This document shows positions 45,407-57,967 of a DNA stretch of 64,000 nt, in pieces. The position numbers and the translations under genes are program-made. Numbering within the stretch: the first letter of the stretch is position 1; each line of letters begins with the position of its first letter. The notes beneath the pieces were generated by a model that was not told where the DNA came from, did not search any database, and saw only the letters and a program-made list of their open reading frames with translations. This DNA comes from Segatella baroniae B14 (GTDB taxonomy: Bacteria; Bacteroidota; Bacteroidia; Bacteroidales; Bacteroidaceae), in assembly GCF_022024235.1 (NCBI RefSeq), contig NZ_CP091800.1, forward strand, positions 2,501 to 66,500, written 5' to 3'.

Positions 45407-47334
45407 TTACCATCCTGGGTTCTGTTTGAACTCTGGATAAATGCTGCAATCACTGATCTTAAGTGGTAACCAGTAATGCTTCTCTGTGAAGTTACGTACA
45501 AGGATAGTCTTCTCCTTGAATCCTGATACTTCGTTGTTCTCTGGATGTTCTGGATCACATTTTACGCGTTCGAACTCTTGAGAAGTCTTGATATTATAAG
45601 GAGCCTTATCAAGGAGCAACCAGCGACGAAGGTCGTTGAAGCGGTGACCCTCCCAAGAGAGTTCTACTGCACGCTCACGACGAAGTTCACTCATAAACTT
45701 GTCTAATGTAGCTGTATTCTTGGCAGCCAAATCTGCAACACCAGCACGCTCACGAACTTTATTGACAGCCTGGATAGCAGTAAGAGGAGCCTTATCAGAA
45801 GCATTAGGATTACCGGTAGCTTCAGCTACTGCCTCGGCATACATAAGGTATACATCGCTCAAGCGCATCCATGGTAAATGGATATTGAAATGCTGAGCCC
45901 AACCATAACCCTGGTCTACCTTGTTACAGCTATTGTCGATAAACTTATAAAGCAAATAACCTGTACGGCTACCCTTTTCTTCGTTTCTCCAACGACCACC
46001 AGTCTGCAAGTCTGCATAACGAATAGAATTCATTGGATTTGCAGCGATAGCAGCCTTAGAAGCAGCATCTGATTCCTGAGAAATATCACCCTTAATCAGC
46101 TTCTCACCGTCAAAACGGATATCATTGTAGAAACGTGGGTCACGACCCTTCCAAGGATGAGTCTTATCAAAACCAGATTCTGGGTCATCAAGTGGAAGAC
46201 CATTAGCCATACCATAATAGTTAACATAGTTGGCTGTTGGCAAAGTAAGTACACCACCATCATTCATATCGGCATTACAAGCAAAGAACTGCTTACTCAA
46301 ACCCCAGTTTGTACCGTTGAAGTCGCCATAGTCAGGACCACGGAAGATCGCCTCTGTCACGGTACCATCTACACTCTGACCAGGAACCTTACCATCTTGA
46401 CCCATGGTATAGAAGTTATTGCTATACTCCTTAAAATTAAGCAGACCAAACTGAGTAGCACCACTTTCTACCAAAGCGAGCAATTCACCAAAAGCATCAG
46501 CTGCCTTCTGACAATACTCCTTATTATATGATGCATTACCCGTAACGGTCTTATTCATCAATGGGCTACCTGCATAAAGCAAGTCTTTGCCTAAATAAGC
46601 CAAAGCTGCAATCTTGGTAACACGCAACTGGTTTTTACCCTTACTGTTAGAACCTACCTTAGTATTATCCCAGTCAATAGGGAGCAGATCAGCAGCCTTG
46701 CGGAAATCGGCAGCAGCTTTATCAGCACACACATTATAAGCCAAACGTGGCTCATGGAATTCCTCATCAGCAGGCAAAACTCGATCGATATAAGGCATGC
46801 CGCCAAAGTATTTCATCAACTGGAAATGGAACCAGCCACGGAAGAAATAAAGCTGACCCAACAAGAGATTTTTCTCTTCTTCGGTACCTACAAAGTAGTC
46901 GATATTAGCCAAACCGAGGTTAGCTTTACGGATACCATACCAGCAACCAGGAACGAGAGAATGAGCAAAACGGTCACCATTCGTATCGAAAGAATTACGA
47001 TCCATGAAACCACTCTGCCAACCATCATGGCTGCTCTGCCATCCCAGAAGTCACCCTGGTCAATCTTATATACCATGTGGTAGTCGATACCTACATTCTG
47101 GATTTCATCTTCACCCCAGTTCCAAGAGTTTGTCCAGTAACCCTTCTCAAACTCAGGGATACAGTTATAAAGTTCTTCGGTAAATCCCTCAAAGTTAGTG
47201 AAGTCCTTGAAAGCTTCAGTCTCTGAAATATCACTATCTGGAGCTTTATCAAGATAGGATGTACAACTGGTCATACCTGCTGTTACAAGCAGAGAGCTGT
47301 ACATGACAACGATATATTGGTTTAACTTTTTCAT
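45407..47334 (-). pseudogene. xusB: SusD/RagB-family lipoprotein (xusB) with a one-base frameshift
   Basis: ATG 47334 begins a lipoprotein signal (MKKLNQYIVVMYSSLLVTAG then MTSC) and a normal SusD N-terminus to KIDQGDFWDG. Just there the frame must shift: the -1 frame continues QSSHDGWQSGFMDRNSFDTN and runs intact to 45407 with all later SusD features (NLLLGQLYFFRGWFHFQLMK, LMYAEAVAEATGNPN, SELRRERAVELSWEGHRFND). Related proteins read FWxWQSSHDGW here, so a single base is missing near 47042. If translated from the internal ATG 47005 the protein would lack its signal. A real mutation or a sequencing error; total length would be about 642 aa. Confidence 0.88.
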
Positions 47335-47345
47335 TATTCGTATTA

Positions 47346-50300
47346 TTACAAGTTAATTTTAAGTCCCAGGTTGAAACGCTTAACTGTAGGATAAGCACCC
47401 TGAGAAGCAAGACCAGTACCTGCGTAGTTGCTTTCACGGTCATCTGGCATACGGCTCCATACCCAAAGGTTGTTACCGTTCAGATAGAGCTGAATACTAG
47501 TAAGACCCAAATTCTTTACCCATGGCTGGGTGAAGGTATAGCTGATCTGTGCGTTCTTAAGACGAACGAAACTACCATCGTAGTGGAAGCGTGTACCTTC
47601 GTAGAAACTTGGTGTAGAGTTCAGACGTGGCATTGGTGCATCAGCATCCTGATTGTACTTGGTCCAGAATGAACCTTCATCAAATACTGTATTCAGGTTC
47701 TTATTTAATGAGTTGAAACCTACATAACGACTAACATTGGTTACACCATAGAACTGTACGTAAACGTCGAAACCTTTCCAGGTCCAACCAATCATCGCAT
47801 TATAAGTATTCTGTGGAGTACCTGTATAACCATAAGGTGCAGAGTCATTATCATCGATAACACCATCAGCATTATAGTCGAGTACATCATACTGACCTGG
47901 CATCTTCTGATTATCGTTGGTATTATACTGTGTAATACCAATAACATCGTCCCAAGTCTTGGCAAAGCCACTGGTAAGGTTAGCATGATCCTGTCCGATA
48001 GCAAAGCCCTGAGTCTTCTTGTATGCTGGATAGAGCTTAGGATCATCGTAACTAAGAACCTTATTGGTAGCATGAGTCATACTGAAGTTTCCGTAGACAT
48101 GATGAGCACCAAAGTTCTTGTTTAGACGAAGTTCGATTTCATAACCAGTACAACGCACCTTACCCAAGTTAGCTGCAGGAGCACTTGCACCGAAGTAAGT
48201 TGGGATAGCACGTCTATCACCAGGAATCAATACGTCTTTACGATTATCAACGAAGAAGTCGATATTACCTGTAACCAAACCACCGAAGAAGCCATAATCG
48301 ATACCAAAGTTTTGCTTCGTAGATTTCTCCCAGTGAATATTAGGGTTACCGAGTTTAGCCTCTTTATATACTTGATAATGACTCTCTGTATCATCGATAC
48401 TCAACTGAGCCTTACCATGACCAGGGTCACCGCCTTGGATTTGCCACTGTGTAGCATACAACCAGCGGCCGAGGTTTGCACCATCATCACCGACCTCACC
48501 ATAGCTATAGCGGAATTTCAACATATCAACCACCTTGCGCAATGGCTTGAAGAATTTTTCCTCGCTAATGGTATAACCAGCAGCACCAGACTTGAAGAAA
48601 TCAAAACGATAGTCAGGACCATATTGCTCTGAACCATTATAAGCTGCATTCAACTCCAAGAAATAACGGCTGTCATAATTATAGGTAGTACGGAAAGCCC
48701 AGTTTTCACGATAATGAGTAAACTCACTACCTACAGAACGCTCTGAACGCTCGAATACACCCATGGCAGACACATCGTGCTTGCCAAACTTGTTAGCATA
48801 AAACAACTGACCCTTATAATTCAGGTTACGCTGTGTTAACCAGTTGCTGACGGCACCACCCGCAGTAGTCCAAAGAATACCCTCCTGGAAATCGAAGTTA
48901 GTCAAACCATTCTGCTGTTCCTTATAAGATACAGCTCCTGTTTCTGGGTTAATCCACTTCATCTGAGCATTGTGATACAAGTCATTGATACCACGACCAT
49001 CCTCCTGGAAAACGTTATCCCAAGCTATCTGTGCAGAGAAACGCAAGCCCTTCGTAATGAAACTCAAATCCTGATTCAAAGTGAAGTCTGTATTGATACG
49101 AGTAGTCGTATGCTTTTCTACACCAGAGAGAGCCAAGTTAAGGATAGAGTTAGGAGCACCCTGAGAATCGGCAGGATAATAACCCCAAGTACCATCGCTA
49201 TAACGAGGCTGGAATGCATCGCGAGGAGCACTATAAGCAGCCTGCCATAACTGAGACTCACCGAAAGAACCTGTAGCTGTTTCCCAAGGACCCTTACGTA
49301 CACCATGGCTACCAGAAAGATTCATCGCTAACTGAGTGGTCTTAGTCAACTTAAAATCGAGGTTACTACGAACATTGATACGGTTATAACCATAACCAGC
49401 CTGATAACCACGATTGTTATCCCACTCTCTAAAGAGGTCACCTTCATGCAAATAATCTACAGCTGCAAAATACTTAACATACTTAGTACCACCACTTACA
49501 TTAATGTGTGGATTGTAAGCCATAGCAGTAGATTTAAACACTTCACTCTGCCAGTCTACATCTGGATAACGCTCAGGATCTACACCATTACGATAATTAT
49601 CGATAAAATCGAGAGGAAGCACCTTGCCCCAAGATTCAGGCTTTAGACCCAATTCCTGCTGAGCTGCCTGATTACGGATAGTTAGCGCATCGGCACTATG
49701 GAGAGTACCAGGTAACTTTGAAGCAGTTTTAAGCGTCATGTTCATACCTACTTCAATCTTAGCTCTACCCTCTTGACCACGCTTAGTAGTAATAAGGATA
49801 ACACCATTAGCACCACGCACACCATAAACAGCGGTAGCTGAAGCATCCTTCAATACAGATACATTCTGTACAGAACTGATGTCCACGCTATTCATTGGTC
49901 GTTCGATACCATCTACCAAGACTAAAGGTTCTGAATTGTTCCAAGAAGAAACACCACGGATAACGATTTTTGGATCTTCTTCACCTGGCATACCTGTACT
50001 ACTCATCGTTACTACACCAGGAAGGTTACCTGTCAAAGCAGCACCAATAGAGCTAACACCACCCGCACGCTCCAATGTCTTACCACTCGTCTGAGTAATA
50101 GAGCCGACAACAGAAGCTTTTTTCTGCTGGCCATAACCTACTACGATGACCTCATCCATAGTATGCTCATCGTCGTGCATTGTTAACTTGATGGTCTGAC
50201 GACCTTTCAGTTCTACCTTTGCATTCTGCATACCTACGTAAGAGAATTCAAGCACTGCTTTAGGGTTAGGAACAGAAAGAACGAAGTTACCATCCATGTC

Positions 50301-50480
50301 AGTGACTGTTGCAATGTTAGTATGTCCCTTCATCATGACAGTAACACCAATCAACGGTTCACCTTTCGAATCAGACACGGAACCCTTCACTGTAGTCTGT
50401 TGTGCCATAACCTGTAAAGGTGCTGACACAAGAACTGCAGAGAAAAGAGTAGTCTGCAGAAGTCTGTTTACTTTCTTCAT
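47346..50480 (-). CDS. xusA: SusC/RagA-family TonB-dependent transporter (xusA)
   Basis: 1,044 aa. Signal peptide 1-26, carboxypeptidase-regulatory-like domain (about 29-100, VKGSVSDSKGEPLIGVTVMM), a TonB-box-like DEVIVVGYGQQ at 109-119, plug domain (PLVLVDGIERPMNSVDISSV, AVYGVRGANGVILITTKRG) and barrel ending FNLGLKINL. First gene of the xus operon, 11 bp before xusB. Together with xusB it should import long xylo-oligosaccharides. A promoter with an activator-like -33 element lies upstream. Confidence 0.95.
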   Translation of the reverse strand: MKKVNRLLQTTLFSAVLVSAPLQVMAQQTTVKGSVSDSKGEPLIGVTVMMKGHTNIATVTDMDGNFVLSVPNPKAVLEFSYVGMQNAKVELKGRQTIKLTMHDDEHTMDEVIVVGYGQQKKASVVGSITQTSGKTLERAGGVSSIGAALTGNLPGVVTMSSTGMPGEEDPKIVIRGVSSWNNSEPLVLVDGIERPMNSVDISSVQNVSVLKDASATAVYGVRGANGVILITTKRGQEGRAKIEVGMNMTLKTASKLPGTLHSADALTIRNQAAQQELGLKPESWGKVLPLDFIDNYRNGVDPERYPDVDWQSEVFKSTAMAYNPHINVSGGTKYVKYFAAVDYLHEGDLFREWDNNRGYQAGYGYNRINVRSNLDFKLTKTTQLAMNLSGSHGVRKGPWETATGSFGESQLWQAAYSAPRDAFQPRYSDGTWGYYPADSQGAPNSILNLALSGVEKHTTTRINTDFTLNQDLSFITKGLRFSAQIAWDNVFQEDGRGINDLYHNAQMKWINPETGAVSYKEQQNGLTNFDFQEGILWTTAGGAVSNWLTQRNLNYKGQLFYANKFGKHDVSAMGVFERSERSVGSEFTHYRENWAFRTTYNYDSRYFLELNAAYNGSEQYGPDYRFDFFKSGAAGYTISEEKFFKPLRKVVDMLKFRYSYGEVGDDGANLGRWLYATQWQIQGGDPGHGKAQLSIDDTESHYQVYKEAKLGNPNIHWEKSTKQNFGIDYGFFGGLVTGNIDFFVDNRKDVLIPGDRRAIPTYFGASAPAANLGKVRCTGYEIELRLNKNFGAHHVYGNFSMTHATNKVLSYDDPKLYPAYKKTQGFAIGQDHANLTSGFAKTWDDVIGITQYNTNDNQKMPGQYDVLDYNADGVIDDNDSAPYGYTGTPQNTYNAMIGWTWKGFDVYVQFYGVTNVSRYVGFNSLNKNLNTVFDEGSFWTKYNQDADAPMPRLNSTPSFYEGTRFHYDGSFVRLKNAQISYTFTQPWVKNLGLTSIQLYLNGNNLWVWSRMPDDRESNYAGTGLASQGAYPTVKRFNLGLKINL

Positions 50481-50529
50481 TCGATTATTAAGTTTAGGTT
50501 CATTTATTAAAACACATTAATAATTAGCG

Positions 50530-50537
50530 CAAAAATA
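50530..50537 (-). promoter_or_regulatory. -7 element of the xus operon
   Basis: TATTTTTG on the minus strand, 50 bp upstream of xusA. In place of TTTG at -33 there is ACAAAATA ending 18 nt upstream, also found at the CE6-GH43 promoter with the same spacing. The 603-bp spacer 50481-51083 has no gene. Confidence 0.6.
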
Positions 50538-50555
50538 GTATAATAAGGTTAAGTG

Positions 50556-50636
50556 TATTTTGTACTATGTTCCAAAGTGTTTGCATGACGTATTTTTGTG
50601 CAAAATATGTTAAATACTTTTGACTACGTTACATAA
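50556..50636 (-). promoter_or_regulatory. Putative activator element of the xylan regulon (xusA copy)
   Basis: Written on the + strand: TATTTTGTACTATGT at 50556-50570 and TACGTTACATAA at 50625-50636. Both motifs recur upstream of the CE6-GH43 gene (53535-53549 and 53597-53608) in the same order and orientation. The first motif is exactly 18 bp from the -7 box in both cases. Probable binding region of the hybrid two-component regulator encoded at 53713. Confidence 0.5.
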
Positions 50637-50765
50637 ACTTTATCATATGTAACACTATTGATGGTAAAAAAACACAATAACAGGTATGTGTGTCTGTGAA
50701 AAAACATAGCTAATAATGGGTAAAAACATACACTTGAACTGACTAACATGATGTTATTACAATCT

Positions 50766-50823
50766 AAACACTATGTTTTCATCGTATAAACACTATGTTT
50801 TCACAGCACAAACACTATGTTTC
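50766..50823. repeat. Three phased direct repeats upstream of xusA
   Basis: AAACACTATGTTTTC at 50766-50780 and 50788-50802, and AAACACTATGTTTC at 50810-50823, each 22 bp from the next, about two helical turns. An inverted match (GAAAAAACATAG) lies near 50699-50710. They lie about 230-290 bp upstream of the xus -7 box. Possible regulator-binding array. Confidence 0.6.
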
Positions 50824-50978
50824 TGCCAAGCGTTTTCAAATCGACCAAAAGTAAAGAGATAAATATGTTGATTATCTATCAGATATAACATGCTTCAAAA
50901 TTTACATATCTGATACAATCTGGTATATCAACTCTAAATAAGCAAAAAACACAGACGGTTCATATCAACTAAATTCAG

Positions 50979-51020
50979 AAAAAAAAGACGTCCCTAACTC
51001 ATAAAAGAATCAGAGACGCC
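50979..51020 (-). terminator. Terminator of the CE6-GH43 gene
   Basis: On the minus strand GGCGTCTCTGA and TTAGGGACGTC pair fully (with G-U wobbles) around a loop of about 12 nt and are followed by T8. Confidence 0.85.
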
Positions 51021-51083
51021 ACAAGTCGGTTTTAATATAAGATTTTCTAAGTTACCCTATTAATATAAACAAAACATATATAT

Positions 51084-53450
<2,367 letters not shown>

Positions 53451-53508
53451 TCAAAAGATTGATAATCGCATGAGAACAAAAGATACATCTCATTAAACAT
53501 TAACACTG

Positions 53509-53516
53509 CAAAGATA
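53509..53516 (-). promoter_or_regulatory. -7 element of the CE6-GH43 gene
   Basis: TATCTTTG on the minus strand, 67 bp upstream of the start codon. ACAAAATA ends 18 nt further upstream, as in the xusA promoter. Confidence 0.55.
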
Positions 53517-53534
53517 AGACTATTCTACGAAACT

Positions 53535-53608
53535 TATTTTGTATAATGTGTCTAATACTTTAGAATATTTTTTTTGAAGTAACAAAAACTTTGTATTACG
53601 TTACATAA
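53535..53608 (-). promoter_or_regulatory. Putative activator element of the xylan regulon (CE6-GH43 copy)
   Basis: TATTTTGTATAATGT (53535-53549) and TACGTTACATAA (53597-53608), written on the + strand, repeat the arrangement found upstream of xusA (13 of 15 and 12 of 12 bases). Confidence 0.5.
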
Positions 53609-53653
53609 GCGCAGAAAAACGGCAAAAAATGGTACTTTCTCGAAAATAAAGCT

Positions 53654-53661
53654 TATATTTG
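53654..53661 (+). promoter_or_regulatory. -7 element of the hybrid sensor gene
   Basis: TATATTTG lies 52 bp upstream of ATG 53713. No TTTG is found at -33. Confidence 0.5.
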
Positions 53662-53712
53662 CAACATAAATGAACCTCATGAGTAAAAGGACTTAAAAAA
53701 AACCTAACTAAC

Positions 53713-56700
53713 ATGAAATACCTAGTATCAACTATACTGCTCTGGATGAGTTTGTCGCTCCATGCCCAAGTTGGACGAATTTTCACAACAGACGATATGT
53801 TATGTAATAGTTACGTGAATGAAATATTTCAGGATCGCGACGGATTTATTTGGATTGCTACCCGTAATGGTTTGATGCGTTACGACGGATACCAATTTAA
53901 AACTTTCAAAAAAGGTATTAACGATAGTGGCATAGAAAGTAACTATATCAACTGTATCGATCAAGATCGAGAAGGCAATCTTTATATCGGTGGCAACACT
54001 ACCGTACAACGCTATAAAGATGGCAAATTCATAACCTATGAACTCTACGATCGCTTTGGTAAGCCGATACATACATACTTTACAGATATTTTACAACTCA
54101 GCAACGGTAAAGTTATCGCTGCTTCTTCAGGCTTTGGCATTATGCAATTGCTTGACAATGATAAAGCTGAAATTATCAATCACGACAAAAGACTGAATTA
54201 TCCCCTCCACTTTGCTGAAGATAATCAGAAAAACCTCTGGGTAGCTACAACTACAAAGGGGCTCTTTGTTATTCGAAATAACCAAATAAAACAACAATAT
54301 TTTAAGTCTTCTAACCAGAGATCGGCCCTGAGCGATGTCATATGCGACAAATTGGGCAATGTTTGGGTTTCGCTTCATGATCAAGGCTTATGGCTAAAAA
54401 GACCAAATGAACATGATTTCCATCAGGTAAAGGCTGTAGGTAATCTGCCAATATCCGACCTGAATGTGAACCAAAAAGGTGAAATCTTCATCGGTACCGA
54501 TGGTGCCGGAGTCTATATCTATCAGCCTAAACACGATTTACTCTTATCGAATCCCTATTATTGTAAAGATATCTATCTAAACCAAACTAAAGTATACTCT
54601 ATCCTAGAAGATCATAACCATAATATCTGGCTCGGTCTTTTCCAAAAAGGTGTATTTATGTCGCCTTGCCGTCCCAACGAATTCTGCTATATGGGCCAGA
54701 AACTTGGTCCTAAAAATGTTATCGGTTTCAACTGTATAAGCGCTATACTTGTAGATAGCAAACACCACGTATGGGTAGGAACAGATAAGGATCATCTATA
54801 CCAACTCGATTCACAGATGCATCTTATCAAGCATTACACCAATGTGCCAGGCACTATCATTATCATGCATGAAGATGCGAAACATCGTATCTGGATTGGT
54901 AGTTATCAACAAGGATTGGGCTATATCGACGAAGGTGGCATCTGGCATGCTGTCAACCTAAATATTGGTGACAATATCAGCATTTTCGGCTTAGATAGCG
55001 ATCAAGAAGGTAATATATGGATAGGAACAAGCGGACAGGGACTAATATGCTACAACCCTGACACTAAGCAGAAAAAACAATTCAAATCAAACATTAGAGC
55101 TAAGGAAAATAAACAGCTCAACTGTCTGATAAATGATTATATCAGTGGTCTGGCTGTATCACATAATAACCAATATATATATACAGCTACCTCTACAGGA
55201 TTGGCTATATACGACAAAAAGAAGAAAAGTTGGACTTCTGCCCTAGGTACCAACTGTCCTGATTATGACATCTTCTCTCGCTTTATACGCGAAGACAAAG
55301 ACGGAAATGTATACATGGGTACTAATGTAGGTCTATATATCTATAATCTGAAAACTCGTAAGAAAAAAGTACTTACCATCGACGATGGACTCCCTGATAA
55401 TGGTGTAGCCAGCATGGAACAAGACTATCATGGCAACTTATGGATTACCACCGACCATGGCCTCTGTTGTATGCATCCGAAGACTGGCAAAACCAAATAC
55501 TATTACTCTGATAAAGTACTGCAGGGCAACGAGTTCTCTAATCAGGCATCATATATCACACCTGATCGTAAGACCATCTATCTTGGTGGTTCAGGCGGAG
55601 TTACCTGGTTTCACGTAGATAGTATTAAGCAACAACCATGGAATGCTACGATCAAGGTTTCTACCATCTCTATCGGTAACAACGAGCAAAGCGTGAATCC
55701 TGATGACACGGAATTTGAATTTAACTACGAAGACAATTCTTTCGCCATTCACCTATCCACTCTCACCTACGATGAACCAGATAACATTGTATATCTCTAC
55801 AGTATCAACAACGAAGATTGGGTAGAATTAAGCCATGGTAGCAATGAGCTCGCCTTTAATCATCTTTCTCCAGGAACTTATCATATCCGTGTGAAAGCTT
55901 GTCTTAACGACAAATCTACACCGATTCGAGAATTTACCATCGAGGTAAATGCCCCTTGGTATCGCAGTAACTGGGCCTATTTCGGTTATCTGATCATTCT
56001 ACTCTGTCTCTTGAAAGTATATCACAAGTACCGTCAACGTAAACTACATGAGGAGAAACTTATCGAAGAAAACAAGCATCAAGAAGAACTTAACGAGTCT
56101 CGCCTCAAGAGTTTTATTAATATCAGTCACGATATACGAACTCCTATGACGCTGATTATCAGTCCTCTGCAACAATTATTACAGAGTGATACTGACCCAT
56201 CACGCCATGCTACTTATCGCACTATTCAAAAAAATGCGGTACGTATTCTCCATCTGATTAACCAGATTATGGACTTACGTAAAATTGACCGCGGACTCAT
56301 GGCTATGAATATGCGCAAAACGGATATGGTGAAGTTTATCTCTGATGTATATGCGCTCTTTATCGAACAAGCTAAGATGCAGAATATCGACTTTAGTTTT
56401 GAGCACGATTCAGAACAGCTATATATGTGGATAGACCGCAACAATTTTGATAAGGTTTTGGTTAATATCATCTCAAATGCCTTTAAATATACCTATGCTG
56501 GCGGTAAGATTGAAATTAGACTTACCCACAACGATAAGGAGGCAGAGATTGCCTTCTATGACAATGGTGAACGAATTCCTGATGATCAGATTAAACATAT
56601 CTTCGATCGCTTCTACCAGGCTAATGTAAAAAGCAATGACCGCAAGATTGGTACAGGTATAGGTCTCGATCTTACCCGATCACTCGTAGAATTGCATTAT

Positions 56701-57819
56701 GGAACTATCAGCGTTCATAACAATGCAGACGGCAAAGGATGCGAATTTAACATCACGTTGCCACTTGGCAAAGAACATTTGAGCGAAGCTGAACTGATTA
56801 ATGATACACAAGATACAGAAAGCGAAACGTATGAAAGCGCAGAAGTATTAGAGAATACCGATAATATAAATACGATTTGGGATATTCCTGCAATACAAGT
56901 AGCCGTTCATGCCAACAAAATGGACGATGATGCCAATATCATTCTGCCAACCAGCAACTCCACAACTGATACAAACGCTTCTGCAAATGAAAAATCAAAT
57001 ACGACAAAACCTATCGAATCAGACAACAATACTAAACAAGAAAATGAAGTACAGAAAATATCGATATTTGTCGTCGAAGATGATTTTGAAATCGCTACTT
57101 ATCTGAAAGAACAGTTTCGCAGGGAATTTGATGTAAGCACTTTTGCCAACGGAAAAGATGCACTTTCTGCAGCTATTCGTCAGCAGCCTCAACTTATCAT
57201 CAGTGATGTCATGATGCCTGTAATGGATGGTATTACCCTCTGCAAACGTCTGCGTGATAATACCAATACGAATGCTATCCCTATCATTCTGCTTACTGCC
57301 AAGAATAGCGATGAAGATAAATTGAAGGGTATCGATACTGGTGCTGATGCCTACATGGTAAAACCTTTTAATATCGACTTGTTAAAGAGTCAAGTTTTCA
57401 ACCTGATTCGTCAGCGTCGTACTCTCATGAACAAACTGGGCGGACAAGAGACTCAAGAAGAAAAACTAAAACAGTTAAAGCTCAACTCTGCCGATGATCG
57501 TCTCATAGAGATGATTGTCGAGGAAATTAACAAGAACCTTACTAACAGTGACTTGAATGTTGATATGCTGGCCGAAAAAGTAGGTTTAAGTCGAGTTCAT
57601 CTCTATCGCAAGATGAAAGAACTCACTAACCAAACTCCACACGGATTTATCCGCAATACACGTATCCGTCAGGCTGCTAGACTTCTAAGAGAACCTGGCC
57701 ATAACGTAACTGAAGTGATGTATGCCTGCGGATTCAGTAATTTGGCGTCATTCTCTACTATGTTTAAGAGTATGTACGGTATGAGTCCTAGAGACTATAT
57801 CCGAGAACATCAGAAATAA
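53713..57819 (+). CDS. Hybrid two-component system regulator (HTCS) of the xylan locus, XynR-like
   Basis: 1,368 aa. Signal peptide (1-18), two seven-bladed propellers of Reg_prop repeats (about 25-680, for example NGLMRYDGYQF and DGLPDNGVASMEQDYHGNLW), a Y_Y_Y domain (about 685-745), one transmembrane helix (about 752-772), HisKA with His806 in NISHDIRTPMTL, HATPase_c (DNGERIPDDQIKHIFDRFYQ, GTGIGLDL), an acidic/Ser-rich linker, a receiver domain with Asp1165 (SDVMMPVMDG), and a C-terminal AraC-type HTH (about 1260-1368, YACGFSNLASFSTMFKSMYG). These one-protein systems sense a glycan fragment in the periplasm and activate the neighbouring PUL. The position inside the xylan genes indicates a xylo-oligosaccharide sensor like XynR of P. 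bryantii. Confidence 0.95.
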   Translation: MKYLVSTILLWMSLSLHAQVGRIFTTDDMLCNSYVNEIFQDRDGFIWIATRNGLMRYDGYQFKTFKKGINDSGIESNYINCIDQDREGNLYIGGNTTVQRYKDGKFITYELYDRFGKPIHTYFTDILQLSNGKVIAASSGFGIMQLLDNDKAEIINHDKRLNYPLHFAEDNQKNLWVATTTKGLFVIRNNQIKQQYFKSSNQRSALSDVICDKLGNVWVSLHDQGLWLKRPNEHDFHQVKAVGNLPISDLNVNQKGEIFIGTDGAGVYIYQPKHDLLLSNPYYCKDIYLNQTKVYSILEDHNHNIWLGLFQKGVFMSPCRPNEFCYMGQKLGPKNVIGFNCISAILVDSKHHVWVGTDKDHLYQLDSQMHLIKHYTNVPGTIIIMHEDAKHRIWIGSYQQGLGYIDEGGIWHAVNLNIGDNISIFGLDSDQEGNIWIGTSGQGLICYNPDTKQKKQFKSNIRAKENKQLNCLINDYISGLAVSHNNQYIYTATSTGLAIYDKKKKSWTSALGTNCPDYDIFSRFIREDKDGNVYMGTNVGLYIYNLKTRKKKVLTIDDGLPDNGVASMEQDYHGNLWITTDHGLCCMHPKTGKTKYYYSDKVLQGNEFSNQASYITPDRKTIYLGGSGGVTWFHVDSIKQQPWNATIKVSTISIGNNEQSVNPDDTEFEFNYEDNSFAIHLSTLTYDEPDNIVYLYSINNEDWVELSHGSNELAFNHLSPGTYHIRVKACLNDKSTPIREFTIEVNAPWYRSNWAYFGYLIILLCLLKVYHKYRQRKLHEEKLIEENKHQEELNESRLKSFINISHDIRTPMTLIISPLQQLLQSDTDPSRHATYRTIQKNAVRILHLINQIMDLRKIDRGLMAMNMRKTDMVKFISDVYALFIEQAKMQNIDFSFEHDSEQLYMWIDRNNFDKVLVNIISNAFKYTYAGGKIEIRLTHNDKEAEIAFYDNGERIPDDQIKHIFDRFYQANVKSNDRKIGTGIGLDLTRSLVELHYGTISVHNNADGKGCEFNITLPLGKEHLSEAELINDTQDTESETYESAEVLENTDNINTIWDIPAIQVAVHANKMDDDANIILPTSNSTTDTNASANEKSNTTKPIESDNNTKQENEVQKISIFVVEDDFEIATYLKEQFRREFDVSTFANGKDALSAAIRQQPQLIISDVMMPVMDGITLCKRLRDNTNTNAIPIILLTAKNSDEDKLKGIDTGADAYMVKPFNIDLLKSQVFNLIRQRRTLMNKLGGQETQEEKLKQLKLNSADDRLIEMIVEEINKNLTNSDLNVDMLAEKVGLSRVHLYRKMKELTNQTPHGFIRNTRIRQAARLLREPGHNVTEVMYACGFSNLASFSTMFKSMYGMSPRDYIREHQK

Positions 57820-57838
57820 AGAATAAACAGGGAAAAAA

Positions 57839-57872
57839 TAATGGGGGGCTCCGTGAAGAGTCCCCCATTTTA
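57839..57872. terminator. Bidirectional terminator between HTCS and the GH43 operon
   Basis: AATGGGGGGCTC and GAGTCCCCCATT form a 12-bp stem (one G/T mismatch) with a 6-nt loop. T residues follow on the + strand, and an A6 stretch precedes it, giving T6 on the minus strand. Confidence 0.85.
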
Positions 57873-57967
57873 CGCTCATATTCGCACGCTTGCGTTTATA
57901 TTATTATTAAAGATTTGCTTATTATATTTTAGGTTTCAAAAAAACTTTCAGGAAGAAATATGAATCT

